The notes under the pieces are model-generated. The model saw only the letters and a list, made by a program, of their open reading frames with translations. It had not been told where the DNA came from and searched no databases. The position numbers were made by a program, and so were the translations under genes. A stretch of 64,000 nt of DNA from Kolteria novifilia (GTDB lineage Bacteria > Planctomycetota > Planctomycetia > Kolteriales > Kolteriaceae): assembly GCA_007748055.1 (NCBI GenBank), contig CP036279.1, positions 2,666,001 through 2,730,000 on the forward strand, given 5' to 3'. Shown in pieces: positions 1 through 8,653 of the stretch (positions are counted from its first letter, which is position 1; each line of letters begins with the position of its first letter).

Positions 1-536
1 GCCAAGATCGCGGTCAACCGGGGACCGAAGCTGCCCGTGGGTACCCCCTTGGGCAAGCCGCCGCGCGTCCGAGCCCCGCACCGGTCACAGACGCACTCAT
101 GAAGTCGATACTCGGTGACCACCGGCTCGATGGGAGGGATTTCCGCGACCTGATGCCGGACGGGCGTCGCGTCGTCCCCATGCAGTGGCGCCCCACAATC
201 ACCGCACGACCGCGGTTTGCAATCGACCACCGCGGCCACCTTTTCCGGAGGCGTCAACGGCCGAGAGTGCTTCGGATGACCTTGCTGACCGCCTCGCTTA
301 CGACCCGTTGGCGCGGAGGGTGGCTTGCGCTTCGCCTTCCCCTTGGACTGGCCACGAGGACCATCGCTCGAAGGAGGACGAGAAGAGTTCGTCGAATCCT
401 GACCCGCCTTCGCCCGAAGATCCTCTACCTCTTCTTCAAGCTTACTCAGGCGAATCAGGATCTCCTCGATGGCGACCACTCGCTCTTCGAGTGGCGCCGT
501 CGCAATCCTCCATGCTTGCTCCCGATGACCTTCCAT
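1..536 (-). CDS. tnpC: IS66-family transposase TnpC, N-terminal part (runs off window start)
   Basis: Reading leftward from ATG at 536, 178 codons stay open to the window edge. The product opens with a leucine-rich coiled-coil segment (about residues 16-44), then a Ser/Pro/Lys-rich linker leading into GGQQGH (residues 82-87). Next comes the IS66 zinc-binding region with Cys106, Cys111, Cys114 and Cys148, Cys150, Cys153, and the typical LPKGVPTGSFGPRL stretch (161-174). This order is that of TnpC, the DDE transposase of IS66 elements; the catalytic core lies outside the window. No tnpA or tnpB partner is visible upstream, so this may be a single-ORF IS66 derivative or a partial copy. Whether it is intact cannot be judged here. 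Confidence 0.85.
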   Translation of the reverse strand, partial: MEGHREQAWRIATAPLEERVVAIEEILIRLSKLEEEVEDLRAKAGQDSTNSSRPPSSDGPRGQSKGKAKRKPPSAPTGRKRGGQQGHPKHSRPLTPPEKVAAVVDCKPRSCGDCGAPLHGDDATPVRHQVAEIPPIEPVVTEYRLHECVCDRCGARTRGGLPKGVPTGSFGPRLTAIL

Positions 537-701
537 GAACGAAGACTGAACAATCCACCGTTTTCGTCAAGGTCAACCCGTGAACGCGCACCGGAGAAGA
601 CACTCACCACCCACAGATTTGGCAATAGAGCCATTCATTTATGATCTGTGCAGGCACTCCAGATGCCTTGATGGCCGTCGATCATGCGGTGAATCAGCTT
701 T
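537..701. other. Intergenic, no gene seen
   Basis: This lies between the divergent IS66 transposase and the membrane-protein gene. I see no convincing ORF and no clear IS66 terminal inverted repeat. The upstream end of the insertion sequence is probably here. Confidence 0.4.
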
Positions 702-1343
702 ATGGTAGTATTACCAGGTGCACTAACGAAGGCGGAAGCTATCCGCAAGATGATGATTGGCCACTTAGGTAGCGAGCAAAGCAGTGCCTGCTCTCTTCTT
801 GTCATGCTCATTGGAGGCAGTGTGTGGATAAAGATGCGCTTCTCGCAGTACTATCTTTGTGCTTGGGCGATTGTCTGGGGCATGATTTTGCGAGCGCTAG
901 TACGCACGCCCTGGCACACGGAATCAATGGTACTGTTTTTGCCAACAGTTACTTTTCCCTTTGCTTGTCTTGCCATGAGGATGCATAGGGCGTTTTTGTT
1001 AGCTCCATCAACGGTAACCTTGCTGTTCTTGGCATGTCTCTTGGGTGGGGACTTTGCGAGGTGGACCTTTGCCGGTTCTGTGGCCGTTGTGATGATTGTC
1101 GGCATGTCGGTATCACTGGCGGGCACACCGGACTGTTGGCAGCGAACGGCTATCTTTTGCGGCGTCATTGGAGTTCTTTTTTCCGTTATGTCGCCACCTG
1201 TGTATTCTGGTGCGAGCAACGCAGATTGGAAAACGGAGGTCGCTTGGATCCTTCTCGGAGATACCGGAGGCCTGCTCTTCTACGGGTCACTAGGAGTTCT
1301 TGCTGTCTGTGTTCCCGTCGAGTTGTACTGCAACCAGAAGTAG
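702..1343 (+). CDS. Hypothetical multi-pass membrane protein
   Basis: The 213-residue protein has about six hydrophobic segments, for example around residues 30-45, 50-65, 75-90, 98-112, 120-138 and 145-160, with a final one near 185-207. No family was recognised. Codon and base use are visibly less GC-rich than in the surrounding genes, which suggests recent acquisition; it sits beside an insertion sequence. The ATG at 702 has only a weak ribosome site, and ATG at 750 is an alternative start. It may belong to the IS-rich island that occupies the first 1.9 kb. Confidence 0.55.
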   Translation: MVVLPGALTKAEAIRKMMIGHLGSEQSSACSLLVMLIGGSVWIKMRFSQYYLCAWAIVWGMILRALVRTPWHTESMVLFLPTVTFPFACLAMRMHRAFLLAPSTVTLLFLACLLGGDFARWTFAGSVAVVMIVGMSVSLAGTPDCWQRTAIFCGVIGVLFSVMSPPVYSGASNADWKTEVAWILLGDTGGLLFYGSLGVLAVCVPVELYCNQK

Positions 1344-1360
1344 GTGTCCCCGTTTTGAGT

Positions 1361-1616
1361 TGTCCCGGTTCAAATTCTGGTCGCATTCGTTGCCGAATTA
1401 GGGCTTCAAGGATTTTGTGTCTGTGGAGGCGGTGTTGCCGAATTGTCGGGAGTTTTGGAGGAGGATGGGTGCGATGAGATTGGCTGGCTGTCCCGGTTCA
1501 AATTCTGGTCGCATTCGTTGCCGAATTAGGGCTGTAGGGATTTTGGGATGTTGGAGGTGGTGTTGCCGAATTGTCGGGAATTCTGGAGGAGGATGGGCGC
1601 GAAGGGATTGGCTTGT
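1361..1616. repeat. Two-copy 128-bp tandem duplication
   Basis: Copy 1 is 1361-1488 and copy 2 is 1489-1616. Both begin TGTCCCGGTTCAAATTCTGG and share long identical blocks, including TTGCCGAATTAGGGC and a GAGGAGGATGGG segment, with scattered substitutions in between. Neither unit carries a plausible gene on either strand. It lies between the membrane-protein gene and a zinc-finger remnant, in what looks like decayed mobile DNA. Confidence 0.85.
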
Positions 1617-1674
1617 TCGTTGCTTGCGCATGGCCGGTCCCTTGGACGACAGTTGAGGCCGGTGAGCTGCCGTC

Positions 1675-1896
1675 CTACTTCGACGGGAATGGCGGGGTAC
1701 GATTTTTGTTTTGGGACTTTTGGAGCTGATAGCGGCGGAGCCATTGGTCGAGGAGGGTGACGGCGGCGCGGAAGTCGTAGCCGAGTTCGAGCAGGAAGTC
1801 GATATTGTTGAGGTTTCGCTAGCAGCAGAAGCAGTGGGCGAGGTGGTTGCGCGGGTTGACGGTGGCGCGGAACTCGCCGCAGTGGGGGACTAGTCC
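1675..1896 (-). pseudogene. Remnant of a CHC2-like zinc-finger protein
   Basis: Reading leftward from about 1896, the frame gives a zinc-ribbon-like sequence: PHCGEFRATVNPRN, then HCFCC, then LNNIDFLLELGYDFRAA and a stop at 1675. This resembles CHC2-type (DnaG-like) zinc fingers often carried near mobile elements. The first Cys of the expected C-P-H-C pair is replaced by Val, an in-frame TAG follows the HCFCC motif, and no start codon is present. It abuts the stop codon of the glycosyltransferase gene. It is best read as a decayed fragment. Confidence 0.6.
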
Positions 1897-4310
1897 GCCG
1901 TGTCGCTTACGTGCATCATCGCGGGGGCCTGGCCACGTTCGAATCGGCTCCACATCTGGCGAAAGGCCGCTTCAAGATAATGGACCATTTGCGGCGTGTC
2001 AAAGAGGGGAGCCGAGGAGCGGAGAGTGTCGAGGCGGCTTCGTAGCTCCCTCAGCCTTTCGCGCTCGGTCGTCGCCAGGACGACGGCTCGTTCGACGTAC
2101 GTCTCCTTGTCGTCAACGACGAGTTCGGGAAGACCGGCGGCGGTGACGACACTTGCGGCGACGCGTTCCTGGAAGGACTCGCCGAGCAGAGTCAACAGAG
2201 GCACGCCGGCCAACATCGCGTCGTTGGCGGTCGTGTGGGCGGTGCAAAAGAAGGTATCGAGAAAGAGATCGGCGAGTCGATGACGAGCCAAGTGCTCGTA
2301 GCGTGATCGCACGGGGGCGAAGACGAGACGCGATGCGTCGATGCCCGCGGCTTCGGCCTCGCGCCGCAGATGAGGCTCGCACGCTTCCCACTTCGGGAGG
2401 AGCCAGAGCACGCTCTCGGGAACCTGCCGCAGAATGCTCATCCAACAGCCGAAGACATCGGGTTCGATCTTCCAGCCGGTGTTGAAACAACAATAGACGA
2501 AGTCCTTTTCCGGGAGTCCCTCGGTCGAGCGACTGGGCGCTTCGGGTAACGCGAAGCGGTGGTCGGTCGGTTGGTAGCAGTGGGGAAGGAGGACCAGCGA
2601 CTCTTGGTAGTCCTCCGAGCGAGTACTGGGGGCGATGATGGGATCGGCGATGAGGTAGTCGATGAAGTCGGCGCCCATCGACCCGGGAAAACCGAGGTAG
2701 TTGACCTGAACTGGGGCGGGTCGTAGGGCGAGGACGCCCGCGCGATGATTCGCGGCGTAGCCCATCAGATCGACCAGGATGTCGATGCCATCGCTGGCTA
2801 TCCGCTCGGCGATCGCTTGGGGCGTCAACGCGGCGACGTCGACGAAGTGCTCGCCGTCTTCGGCGATTCGTCGGCGGAACTCGCTGCCGTCGTCGGGACC
2901 CATCGAATAGGCAAAGACCTCGAAGTGATCCTTGTCGTGGCAGCCGAAGACCGAGCCCATGAGGTGCGAGGTCGCGTGATCGCGGAAGTCGTGGGAGAGG
3001 TAGCCGATCCTGCGTCGCGGGCCCGAGGTTCGGATGCGCTCGTCGGCGAGGGGGCGGTAGTTGGGTGGGAGCGAGGCGGTAAGGTCACGACTGAATCGTT
3101 GGGCGATCGCGAGGCGATCTCTTCCCGTGAACGGGAGCTTGCTCGCCATCGATGGGGTCATCACCATCGGCTGGCCGCCGAGAAAGGTCGACCTCGTGTC
3201 GGCGATGACCTGATCGACCTCGTCTCGCTGACGCCAATCGCAGGTTGATGCGAGAGCGAGCGTCAGGGCGGCACGAAAACGCGCATCGAGCGGTTCGAGT
3301 TCGACCGCGCGGCGCAGTTCCGATTCGGCCTCGGCGAGGTTTCCCTTTCGTTCAAGCGTCTCGCCGAGCCCCCAGTGGCCAATCGCCGAGTCCGGATCGA
3401 TGCTCAGGAGTTCGCGATAGACCGTCTCGGCGCCGTCGAATCGTCCCAGTTCTCGGAGCAGATTGGCCAAGTTTTGCAGGGCTCCCGGATGCCGTGGTTG
3501 TTGGCCGAGGACTTGGCGAAAGAGGGCAATCGCTTCCTCCGCTTGTTCGAGCCGGTGGAGCGTGTTGGCCAGGATGAAGAGGTTGTTGGCATCCCCCGAT
3601 GCGTGTTCGTTGGCTCGTCGGGCGAAGGGGAGTGCCTCGTGTGGGGCGTTTCGTTGCAGCAGCATGAGGGCGGTGTTGGCGTTCGCTTTCGCGTGTCCAG
3701 GTTGCAACGTCGCCGCTTGGCGGAAGGCGTCGAGAGCTTCGTCGACGCGACCATCCTTGACGAGGACGTTGCCGAGATTGTACCAAGCGTTGGCATGGTG
3801 GGGATTGATCTTCAGTGCGGCGCGAAAGGAGGTTTCGGCTTCCCAGGGCTGTTGGGCCATGAAGAGAAGATTGCCGAGGGTGACGTGGGCTTCCGGGTTC
3901 TCGGGCCGCGCATCGCGGATCGCGCGTGCCGTGGGGATGGCATCGTTCCAGCGCTGCTGATGAATGAGGACCGCCGCGAGACGTTCGAGGTTGGCGATGT
4001 CCTCGGGCCGTGCCTGAGCGACCTTCTCGAAGGCGGTCGCCGCCTCATCGAGTCGTTGGGTTTCGAGACAGACGGCTCCGCGGTTCGCCCAGTAGGTCGG
4101 ATTGTCGTGCCGTTCGATCGCTTGATCAATCGACGTGAGGGCTTCGTCGGTTCGGCCGCGCGCATGCAGGACGAGGCCAAGCAAATGCTGGGCATCGGGG
4201 TGTCCGGGCGCGTCTCGCAAGATGTTCCGGTAGGACCGCTCCGCCGCGTCAAGGTCGCCGCGTTGGTGAAGCGCGAGCGCGGCTTGGAGTTTTGGTGCGA
4301 TCTCGGCCAT
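1890..4310 (-). CDS. TPR protein with GT41 O-GlcNAc-transferase-like catalytic domain
   Basis: The protein has 806 residues. The N-terminal half (about 1-370) is a row of tetratricopeptide repeats, with 34-residue spacing and A-x-x-x-Y/P consensus positions. The C-terminal half matches the SPINDLY/OGT family GT41: a YLSHDFRDHA motif, DGIDILVDLMGY, the PVQVNYLGFPGSMG block, and the donor-site region around THTTANDAMLAG-like residues near the end. Such enzymes transfer sugar to Ser/Thr or to nucleotide-linked acceptors in the cytoplasm, using the TPRs to bind substrate. The start is ATG at 4310 with GAGGGG just upstream; an in-frame extension to 4466 exists but has no ribosome site and a non-family sequence. 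It has no obvious operon partner. Confidence 0.85.
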   Translation of the reverse strand: MAEIAPKLQAALALHQRGDLDAAERSYRNILRDAPGHPDAQHLLGLVLHARGRTDEALTSIDQAIERHDNPTYWANRGAVCLETQRLDEAATAFEKVAQARPEDIANLERLAAVLIHQQRWNDAIPTARAIRDARPENPEAHVTLGNLLFMAQQPWEAETSFRAALKINPHHANAWYNLGNVLVKDGRVDEALDAFRQAATLQPGHAKANANTALMLLQRNAPHEALPFARRANEHASGDANNLFILANTLHRLEQAEEAIALFRQVLGQQPRHPGALQNLANLLRELGRFDGAETVYRELLSIDPDSAIGHWGLGETLERKGNLAEAESELRRAVELEPLDARFRAALTLALASTCDWRQRDEVDQVIADTRSTFLGGQPMVMTPSMASKLPFTGRDRLAIAQRFSRDLTASLPPNYRPLADERIRTSGPRRRIGYLSHDFRDHATSHLMGSVFGCHDKDHFEVFAYSMGPDDGSEFRRRIAEDGEHFVDVAALTPQAIAERIASDGIDILVDLMGYAANHRAGVLALRPAPVQVNYLGFPGSMGADFIDYLIADPIIAPSTRSEDYQESLVLLPHCYQPTDHRFALPEAPSRSTEGLPEKDFVYCCFNTGWKIEPDVFGCWMSILRQVPESVLWLLPKWEACEPHLRREAEAAGIDASRLVFAPVRSRYEHLARHRLADLFLDTFFCTAHTTANDAMLAGVPLLTLLGESFQERVAASVVTAAGLPELVVDDKETYVERAVVLATTERERLRELRSRLDTLRSSAPLFDTPQMVHYLEAAFRQMWSRFERGQAPAMMHVSDTAD

Positions 4311-4667
4311 CGGGTTCCCCTCGTCGCGGTAGTCCACCTTGCCCATCCGCAAATGGGACCACCCGGTGTGTCCTTCGGCGAGGGCCCTCTCGCCGCTCGT
4401 TCTTCGGTGGGTGATCCGAATCAGATGCCAGGGATCCGACTCGGGAGACCCGAACGATCTTCTCACCCACGTCCATGATGCCTCATTCGTGGATCGATGC
4501 TAAGCTCCGATTCGAAAGTCCACGAAGGACGCTTCGGCTTGCCCTATTGGTTTCTGCGAAGAGAACGGACCGATCGGCGATGTGCCGACGATGAGACAAA
4601 CCATCTTCCGAGAATTTAGGGGATCACCACGACACGCCAACATCTTCGGCTTCCGACGCTGACCTTT

Positions 4668-5948
4668 TTGGTGATTGCCAACATGGTGGGCGCGGGAGTC
4701 TTCACGACCTCGGGGTTCACACTACAAAGTCTCGGCTCGCCGGCCTGGGTGGTTCTCGCGTGGCTAGTCGCGGGAGCGATCGCGCTGGCGGGGGCCGACG
4801 CGTATGGCAAGCTCGCCCGCGCGATGCCCGAATCGGGAGGAGAGTACCTCTTTCTCTCGCGGGCAATCCATCCCGCGTTCGGGTTTGTGGCCGGCTGGAT
4901 CTCGCTCATCGCCGGCTTCTCGGGAGGGATCGCCTATGCGGCGACCGCCTTCGAAAGCTACCTCTTTCCCGAGACCCATCGACCGACTTGGATTTCCGAG
5001 GACGCTCCCGCGATCTTCTTGATCGTCGTCACGGGACTCCTGCATGGAGTGAGAGGCCGAGTCGGCGTCGTCGCCCAAAACGTCGTTGTCGCCATCAAAC
5101 TCGGCTTGCTCGTGGTGCTTCTGCTGCTGGCGGCGACAACGCTGCCGACCCATCCTTGGGGTGGGACCAGTGTTGAGGGCGGGGAGGGCGGCTTCCCCTT
5201 CGTCGCGTTCGCCCAGTCATTGGTCTGGATCTCGTTCAGCTACCTGGGGTTCAACGCGGCGGTCTACTTGACGGAGGAGGCCGAGGAGCCGGAACGGACC
5301 GTCCCGTGGGCGCTGTTGCTCGGAACCTCGACGGTTGTCGTGCTGTACTTGTTGCTCAACGCGGTCTTCGTCTACGCCAACCCGGAGGCGGTTGTTGGAA
5401 AGCCCGACGTGGCGGCGCTGGCGGCGCAAGCTCTCGGCGGCGACTGGTTCGGTCGTCTCGCACGGATGACGGTCGTGATCGCTCTGGTGACGTCGGTCTT
5501 CAGCATGATGATGGCGGCGCCGCGGGTCTACGCGAAGATGGCCGCCGACGGGCTCTTGCCAGGCGTCCTTCGCTTCGAGGGGGACTCGCCCCGGGCCGCG
5601 ATCGTTCTGCAAGTGCTGCTGGCGTCCGGGCTGGTCTACTGGAGCACGCTGCGGGACCTGTTGGACTATCTGGGGCTGACGCTATCGGTATGTGCCGCGT
5701 GCACGGTGTCGTGTCTCTTCGTGCCGAGGGTTCGGAAGGCGACGACGCCGACGCCCTCCTTGGTTTTGCCGGGAATCTACGTCGCGAGCACGCTGGCGAC
5801 GGCCGGGGTGCTCGCGTTCATGAAGCCGGCTCAAGTCGTGGGGACGGTTCTCACGGTGGCGACGGGAGCGATCGTTTTCATCATGGGCCGGTATCTGCCA
5901 ATTCGCCCTTCTCGTCAAAACGATAGAGATGTTCCTTCGTCCGAATGA
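4668..5948 (+). CDS. APC-superfamily amino-acid permease
   Basis: The protein has 426 residues from the chosen TTG, with about 12 hydrophobic segments. The N-terminus has the APC signature IANMVGAGVFTTSGF, followed by the PESGGEY motif of the family. It should act as an inner-membrane secondary transporter of amino acids or polyamines. The true start is unclear. The frame is open back to 4620 and the upstream codons (LRLPTLTF before the first segment) look like family sequence, but there is no ATG or GTG there. Its 3' end overlaps the convergent PQQ-propeller gene by 68 bases. Confidence 0.8.
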   Translation: MVIANMVGAGVFTTSGFTLQSLGSPAWVVLAWLVAGAIALAGADAYGKLARAMPESGGEYLFLSRAIHPAFGFVAGWISLIAGFSGGIAYAATAFESYLFPETHRPTWISEDAPAIFLIVVTGLLHGVRGRVGVVAQNVVVAIKLGLLVVLLLLAATTLPTHPWGGTSVEGGEGGFPFVAFAQSLVWISFSYLGFNAAVYLTEEAEEPERTVPWALLLGTSTVVVLYLLLNAVFVYANPEAVVGKPDVAALAAQALGGDWFGRLARMTVVIALVTSVFSMMMAAPRVYAKMAADGLLPGVLRFEGDSPRAAIVLQVLLASGLVYWSTLRDLLDYLGLTLSVCAACTVSCLFVPRVRKATTPTPSLVLPGIYVASTLATAGVLAFMKPAQVVGTVLTVATGAIVFIMGRYLPIRPSRQNDRDVPSSE

Positions 5949-7164
5949 AGAAAGCACCGTCGGAGACGGCGTACGAGGCGAAGGTCGTCTCGTCGAGATC
6001 GTTTTCCGCGATCGGGATGAACTCGGTCCCCGGGTGAATCACCGTCGTTTTACCATCTTCGCTTTGGAAGTAGATCTTCTCGTCGGCATAGAGCGGCGAC
6101 GCCGAAAAGTTCCCGCCGAGACGTTGGCGCCAATGGACCTTGCCGGTGGCGGCGTCGAAGCACGTCGCGATTCCTTTGTCCGACACGGTGTAGAGCTCAT
6201 CCTCGACCTGAAGCATCGACGGCGTGTTGGGCACGGCACGGGAAGTTGACCAAACGACATGCGAGTCGGTGACGTCGCCTTTGCCATCAGGTCGAATCGC
6301 CAGCAGTGACGGCGTCATGTAACCGGTGGAGATGAAGACGAGCCCCTTGCCGAAGACCGGGCGCGGGACGACCGACCAGCCGTAGTAATCGACCGACCAG
6401 ATCTTCTCACCCGTCTCGGGATCGAGGGCGCTGACGACGTTGCTGCCGGGACAGATGACCTGGGTCTTGCCGTCGACTTCGATCGCCAGCGGCGTGCAGA
6501 ACGAGAATCCTCGATCGGAATCGACCTCGCGGTAGCTGCGCCAGCGTTCCTTACCGGTCTTCTTGTCGAGGGCGACGACGAAGGGATCCTCCTTGCCATC
6601 GCAGGTGAAGATGAGCAGATCGTCGACGACAATCGGTGTGCCGCCGTTGCCGTGAACCGGCTCGTAGGTGATCGCCCGGTTCTTCCAGAGCGTCTTGCCC
6701 TTCAAGTCGAGGCAGGCGGTCCCTTGGTGTCCGAAATGGACAAAGAGTTTGCCGTCATCGATGAGCGGTGATGGGCTGGCGTGACTGTTCTTCGAGTGGA
6801 TGCGAGGAGCGTCCGATCCCTTCTGTTGGAAGATCTCCTTGTTCCAAAGAATATCGCCCGATTCTTCATCGAGGCAGATCGCGCGGAGCGACAAGTCGCC
6901 TTTGTCGCCGCCGGGAGCGGGGACAGCGCTGGTGAGGAAGATTCTCCCGCGATAGACGATGGGAGAGGACCAGCCCTCCCCTGGAACGGGGGTCTTCCAA
7001 GTGACGTTGTGCTTGGGGCTCCACTGGATGGGGACACCCTTCGCCTTGGCGATTCCTTGGCCGGTCGGTCCGCGAAAGTCGGTCCATTGGTCCCCGCCGA
7101 CGGCACTGGCGACGAAGAGAAGGGAACTGGCGATCGCCAGGACGGAACGTCGTTTCGAGTCCAT
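5881..7164 (-). CDS. Secreted PQQ-like beta-propeller protein
   Basis: The protein has 427 residues. It starts with a Sec signal peptide (charged MDSKRRS, hydrophobic stretch, cleavage near AVGG). The mature part begins WTDFRGPTGQGIA, typical of planctomycete outer-membrane/periplasmic PQQ-binding-like (BamB-type) proteins. Repeated blades carry W/G-rich strands such as LDEESGDILWNKE, LDKKTGKERWRSY, LDPETGEKIWSV and FDAATGKVHWRQ. It probably lies in the periplasm or at the cell surface; ligand and partner are unknown. It is convergent with the permease and overlaps its last 68 bases. Confidence 0.85.
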   Translation of the reverse strand: MDSKRRSVLAIASSLLFVASAVGGDQWTDFRGPTGQGIAKAKGVPIQWSPKHNVTWKTPVPGEGWSSPIVYRGRIFLTSAVPAPGGDKGDLSLRAICLDEESGDILWNKEIFQQKGSDAPRIHSKNSHASPSPLIDDGKLFVHFGHQGTACLDLKGKTLWKNRAITYEPVHGNGGTPIVVDDLLIFTCDGKEDPFVVALDKKTGKERWRSYREVDSDRGFSFCTPLAIEVDGKTQVICPGSNVVSALDPETGEKIWSVDYYGWSVVPRPVFGKGLVFISTGYMTPSLLAIRPDGKGDVTDSHVVWSTSRAVPNTPSMLQVEDELYTVSDKGIATCFDAATGKVHWRQRLGGNFSASPLYADEKIYFQSEDGKTTVIHPGTEFIPIAENDLDETTFASYAVSDGAFFIRTKEHLYRFDEKGELADTGP

Positions 7165-7469
7165 TGAGTCGGAACTCCTCAGAGTGATCGAATCTTCAGC
7201 CTCTCCTATCCGAGACGTGTCGAGGAGTCATTGTAGCGAAAGAATTAGACGGGTGGTTGTCGCAAGTAGGTGAGTCGATGCCCGGCCCACCCGCTCCTAG
7301 CGGCCCGTCGATCTATTCGCTGCCGGCTGCGAGCGAACCTTTTGATTAGTCTCGGCGTCCAAGAAACTCGACGAATCGACCGATTCGCCTCCGTTTCTTC
7401 TCCTTGATGTGGGCCAACATGGCTCGTTCTCGCCTTGGCCCGCTTCGATCAACGGACTGCGCGCACCGG
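7165..7469. other. Intergenic region containing one copy of a diverged ~100-bp repeat
   Basis: No gene is visible between the PQQ-propeller start and the DUF1559 stop. Bases 7303-7401 align over about 100 bp, imperfectly (roughly two thirds to three quarters identity by eye), with 55686-55786 on the other side of the prophage. Shared islands are GCCCGTC, TCGCTGCCGGCT, CTCGGCGTC, CGACGAAT, GATTCGCC and CGTTTCTTC. Confidence 0.45.
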
Positions 7470-8483
7470 TCAAAAGGAGTCGATGATCTCGCCGTCGGAA
7501 ATCGCGAGCATCCGCCGATAGATGTTGGCGTCGATCGTGTCGCTGAGGAAATCGACCTTTCCGTCCGCCCAGCCGGCGTGGACGCCGCCCGCGTGTCGGC
7601 TTCGTGGGGCCATCCAGTGATTCACGCTATCGACACTATCCCCGCAGTAGAAGATCGGGTCGCCCGCGGTGGGGCCGTCGGGACAGAGAGCGACGTAGTC
7701 GCGATTGCCCAGTGACGAAACGATGTTGGGAACGAGGATGCGAAAGGGATCGGTCGTCTTGCCGCTGATGATTGTTCCGCCGGCGAACCCCCAAGCCCCG
7801 CGCGAGTCGTCGTAGGAGATGTTGTAGCTGGGGTTTGAGTTGACGAGGATCTCCGAGGTGAGGAGCGTCTTACTGGTACCGTCGGTGATGTCGCCGAGCC
7901 GGCCTCCCCACTGCCGCGAAAGATGGAATACTCCCCGAAGCTTGGCGTCGTCGTAGTGAGCGTCGCTGACGATACTGCCGACGCCGCCGTTGCCGACGTA
8001 GTTTCCCCGCCAGAACTCGCCTTGTCCGGTGAAGGTGTCGAGGATGATGTTCGTCTCGATGTCGCTCGGACACTTCCAGACGTTGAGTTTCGTCCGCGTC
8101 ACCAGTTCGTTTTGAGGATCGCCCGTCGGCAGCGCGAAGTTGTAGCGATTGTGCAACTGCTGCTGATCGAGAAACGGAAGCAACATCGTGACCCAACTCG
8201 CTCCCCAGTTGGTATCGCGCGCGTTGACTCCGTTGTTGGCGCTGTTGCGACATCCTCCCGAGTCGCTACAGACCGCGGCGGGAGGGAAGCGTCCGTGAGA
8301 CTCGGCGTAGCCGTGCAGCGCGACGCCGATCTGTCGCAAGTTGTTGCGGCACTGGGCACGCTTGGCGGCTTCCCGGGCCTGTTGCACGGCGGGAAGCAGC
8401 AGGCTGACCAGAACGCCGATGATCGCGATAACGACGAGGAGTTCGACGAGGGTGAACGCACGATGACGAAGGGGAAAGGGCAT
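7470..8483 (-). CDS. DUF1559 (SBP_bac_10-type) pseudopilin-like protein
   Basis: The protein has 337 residues. The N-terminus is a type IV pilin-like prepilin signal with FTLVELLVVIAIIGVL and a hydrophobic helix, followed by LLPAVQQAREAA. This pair is the hallmark of planctomycete DUF1559 proteins, which exist in many paralogues. The C-terminus has the family H-x9-DG element: HAGGVHAGWADGKVDF, with the His and the Asp-Gly ten residues apart. It is probably processed by a prepilin peptidase and displayed at the membrane; its role is unknown. The start is ATG at 8483 with GGAAAG six bases upstream, which places the prepilin motif near the N-terminus as expected. Confidence 0.9.
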   Translation of the reverse strand: MPFPLRHRAFTLVELLVVIAIIGVLVSLLLPAVQQAREAAKRAQCRNNLRQIGVALHGYAESHGRFPPAAVCSDSGGCRNSANNGVNARDTNWGASWVTMLLPFLDQQQLHNRYNFALPTGDPQNELVTRTKLNVWKCPSDIETNIILDTFTGQGEFWRGNYVGNGGVGSIVSDAHYDDAKLRGVFHLSRQWGGRLGDITDGTSKTLLTSEILVNSNPSYNISYDDSRGAWGFAGGTIISGKTTDPFRILVPNIVSSLGNRDYVALCPDGPTAGDPIFYCGDSVDSVNHWMAPRSRHAGGVHAGWADGKVDFLSDTIDANIYRRMLAISDGEIIDSF

Positions 8484-8653
8484 GGCGTGCTTTCCGGTTG
8501 GAGACGAGTCGGCGCATGGGGCGCGGCGAAGCGCACGTTCACCGTATGCCCGGCAGGGCATGATAGCACGTGACATCATGGAGGGTCAACGGGGAAGTGG
8601 ACGTTGGATGAAAAGCCGTGCGAAGTTGGTGAAATGGAGCCTACGGTCCCCCC

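Noticed and set aside
3375-4478. Long rightward ORF inside the TPR glycosyltransferase gene
   Set aside because: It is a shadow of the GC-rich leftward gene. The leftward frame shows clear TPR and GT41 motifs and this one shows none.
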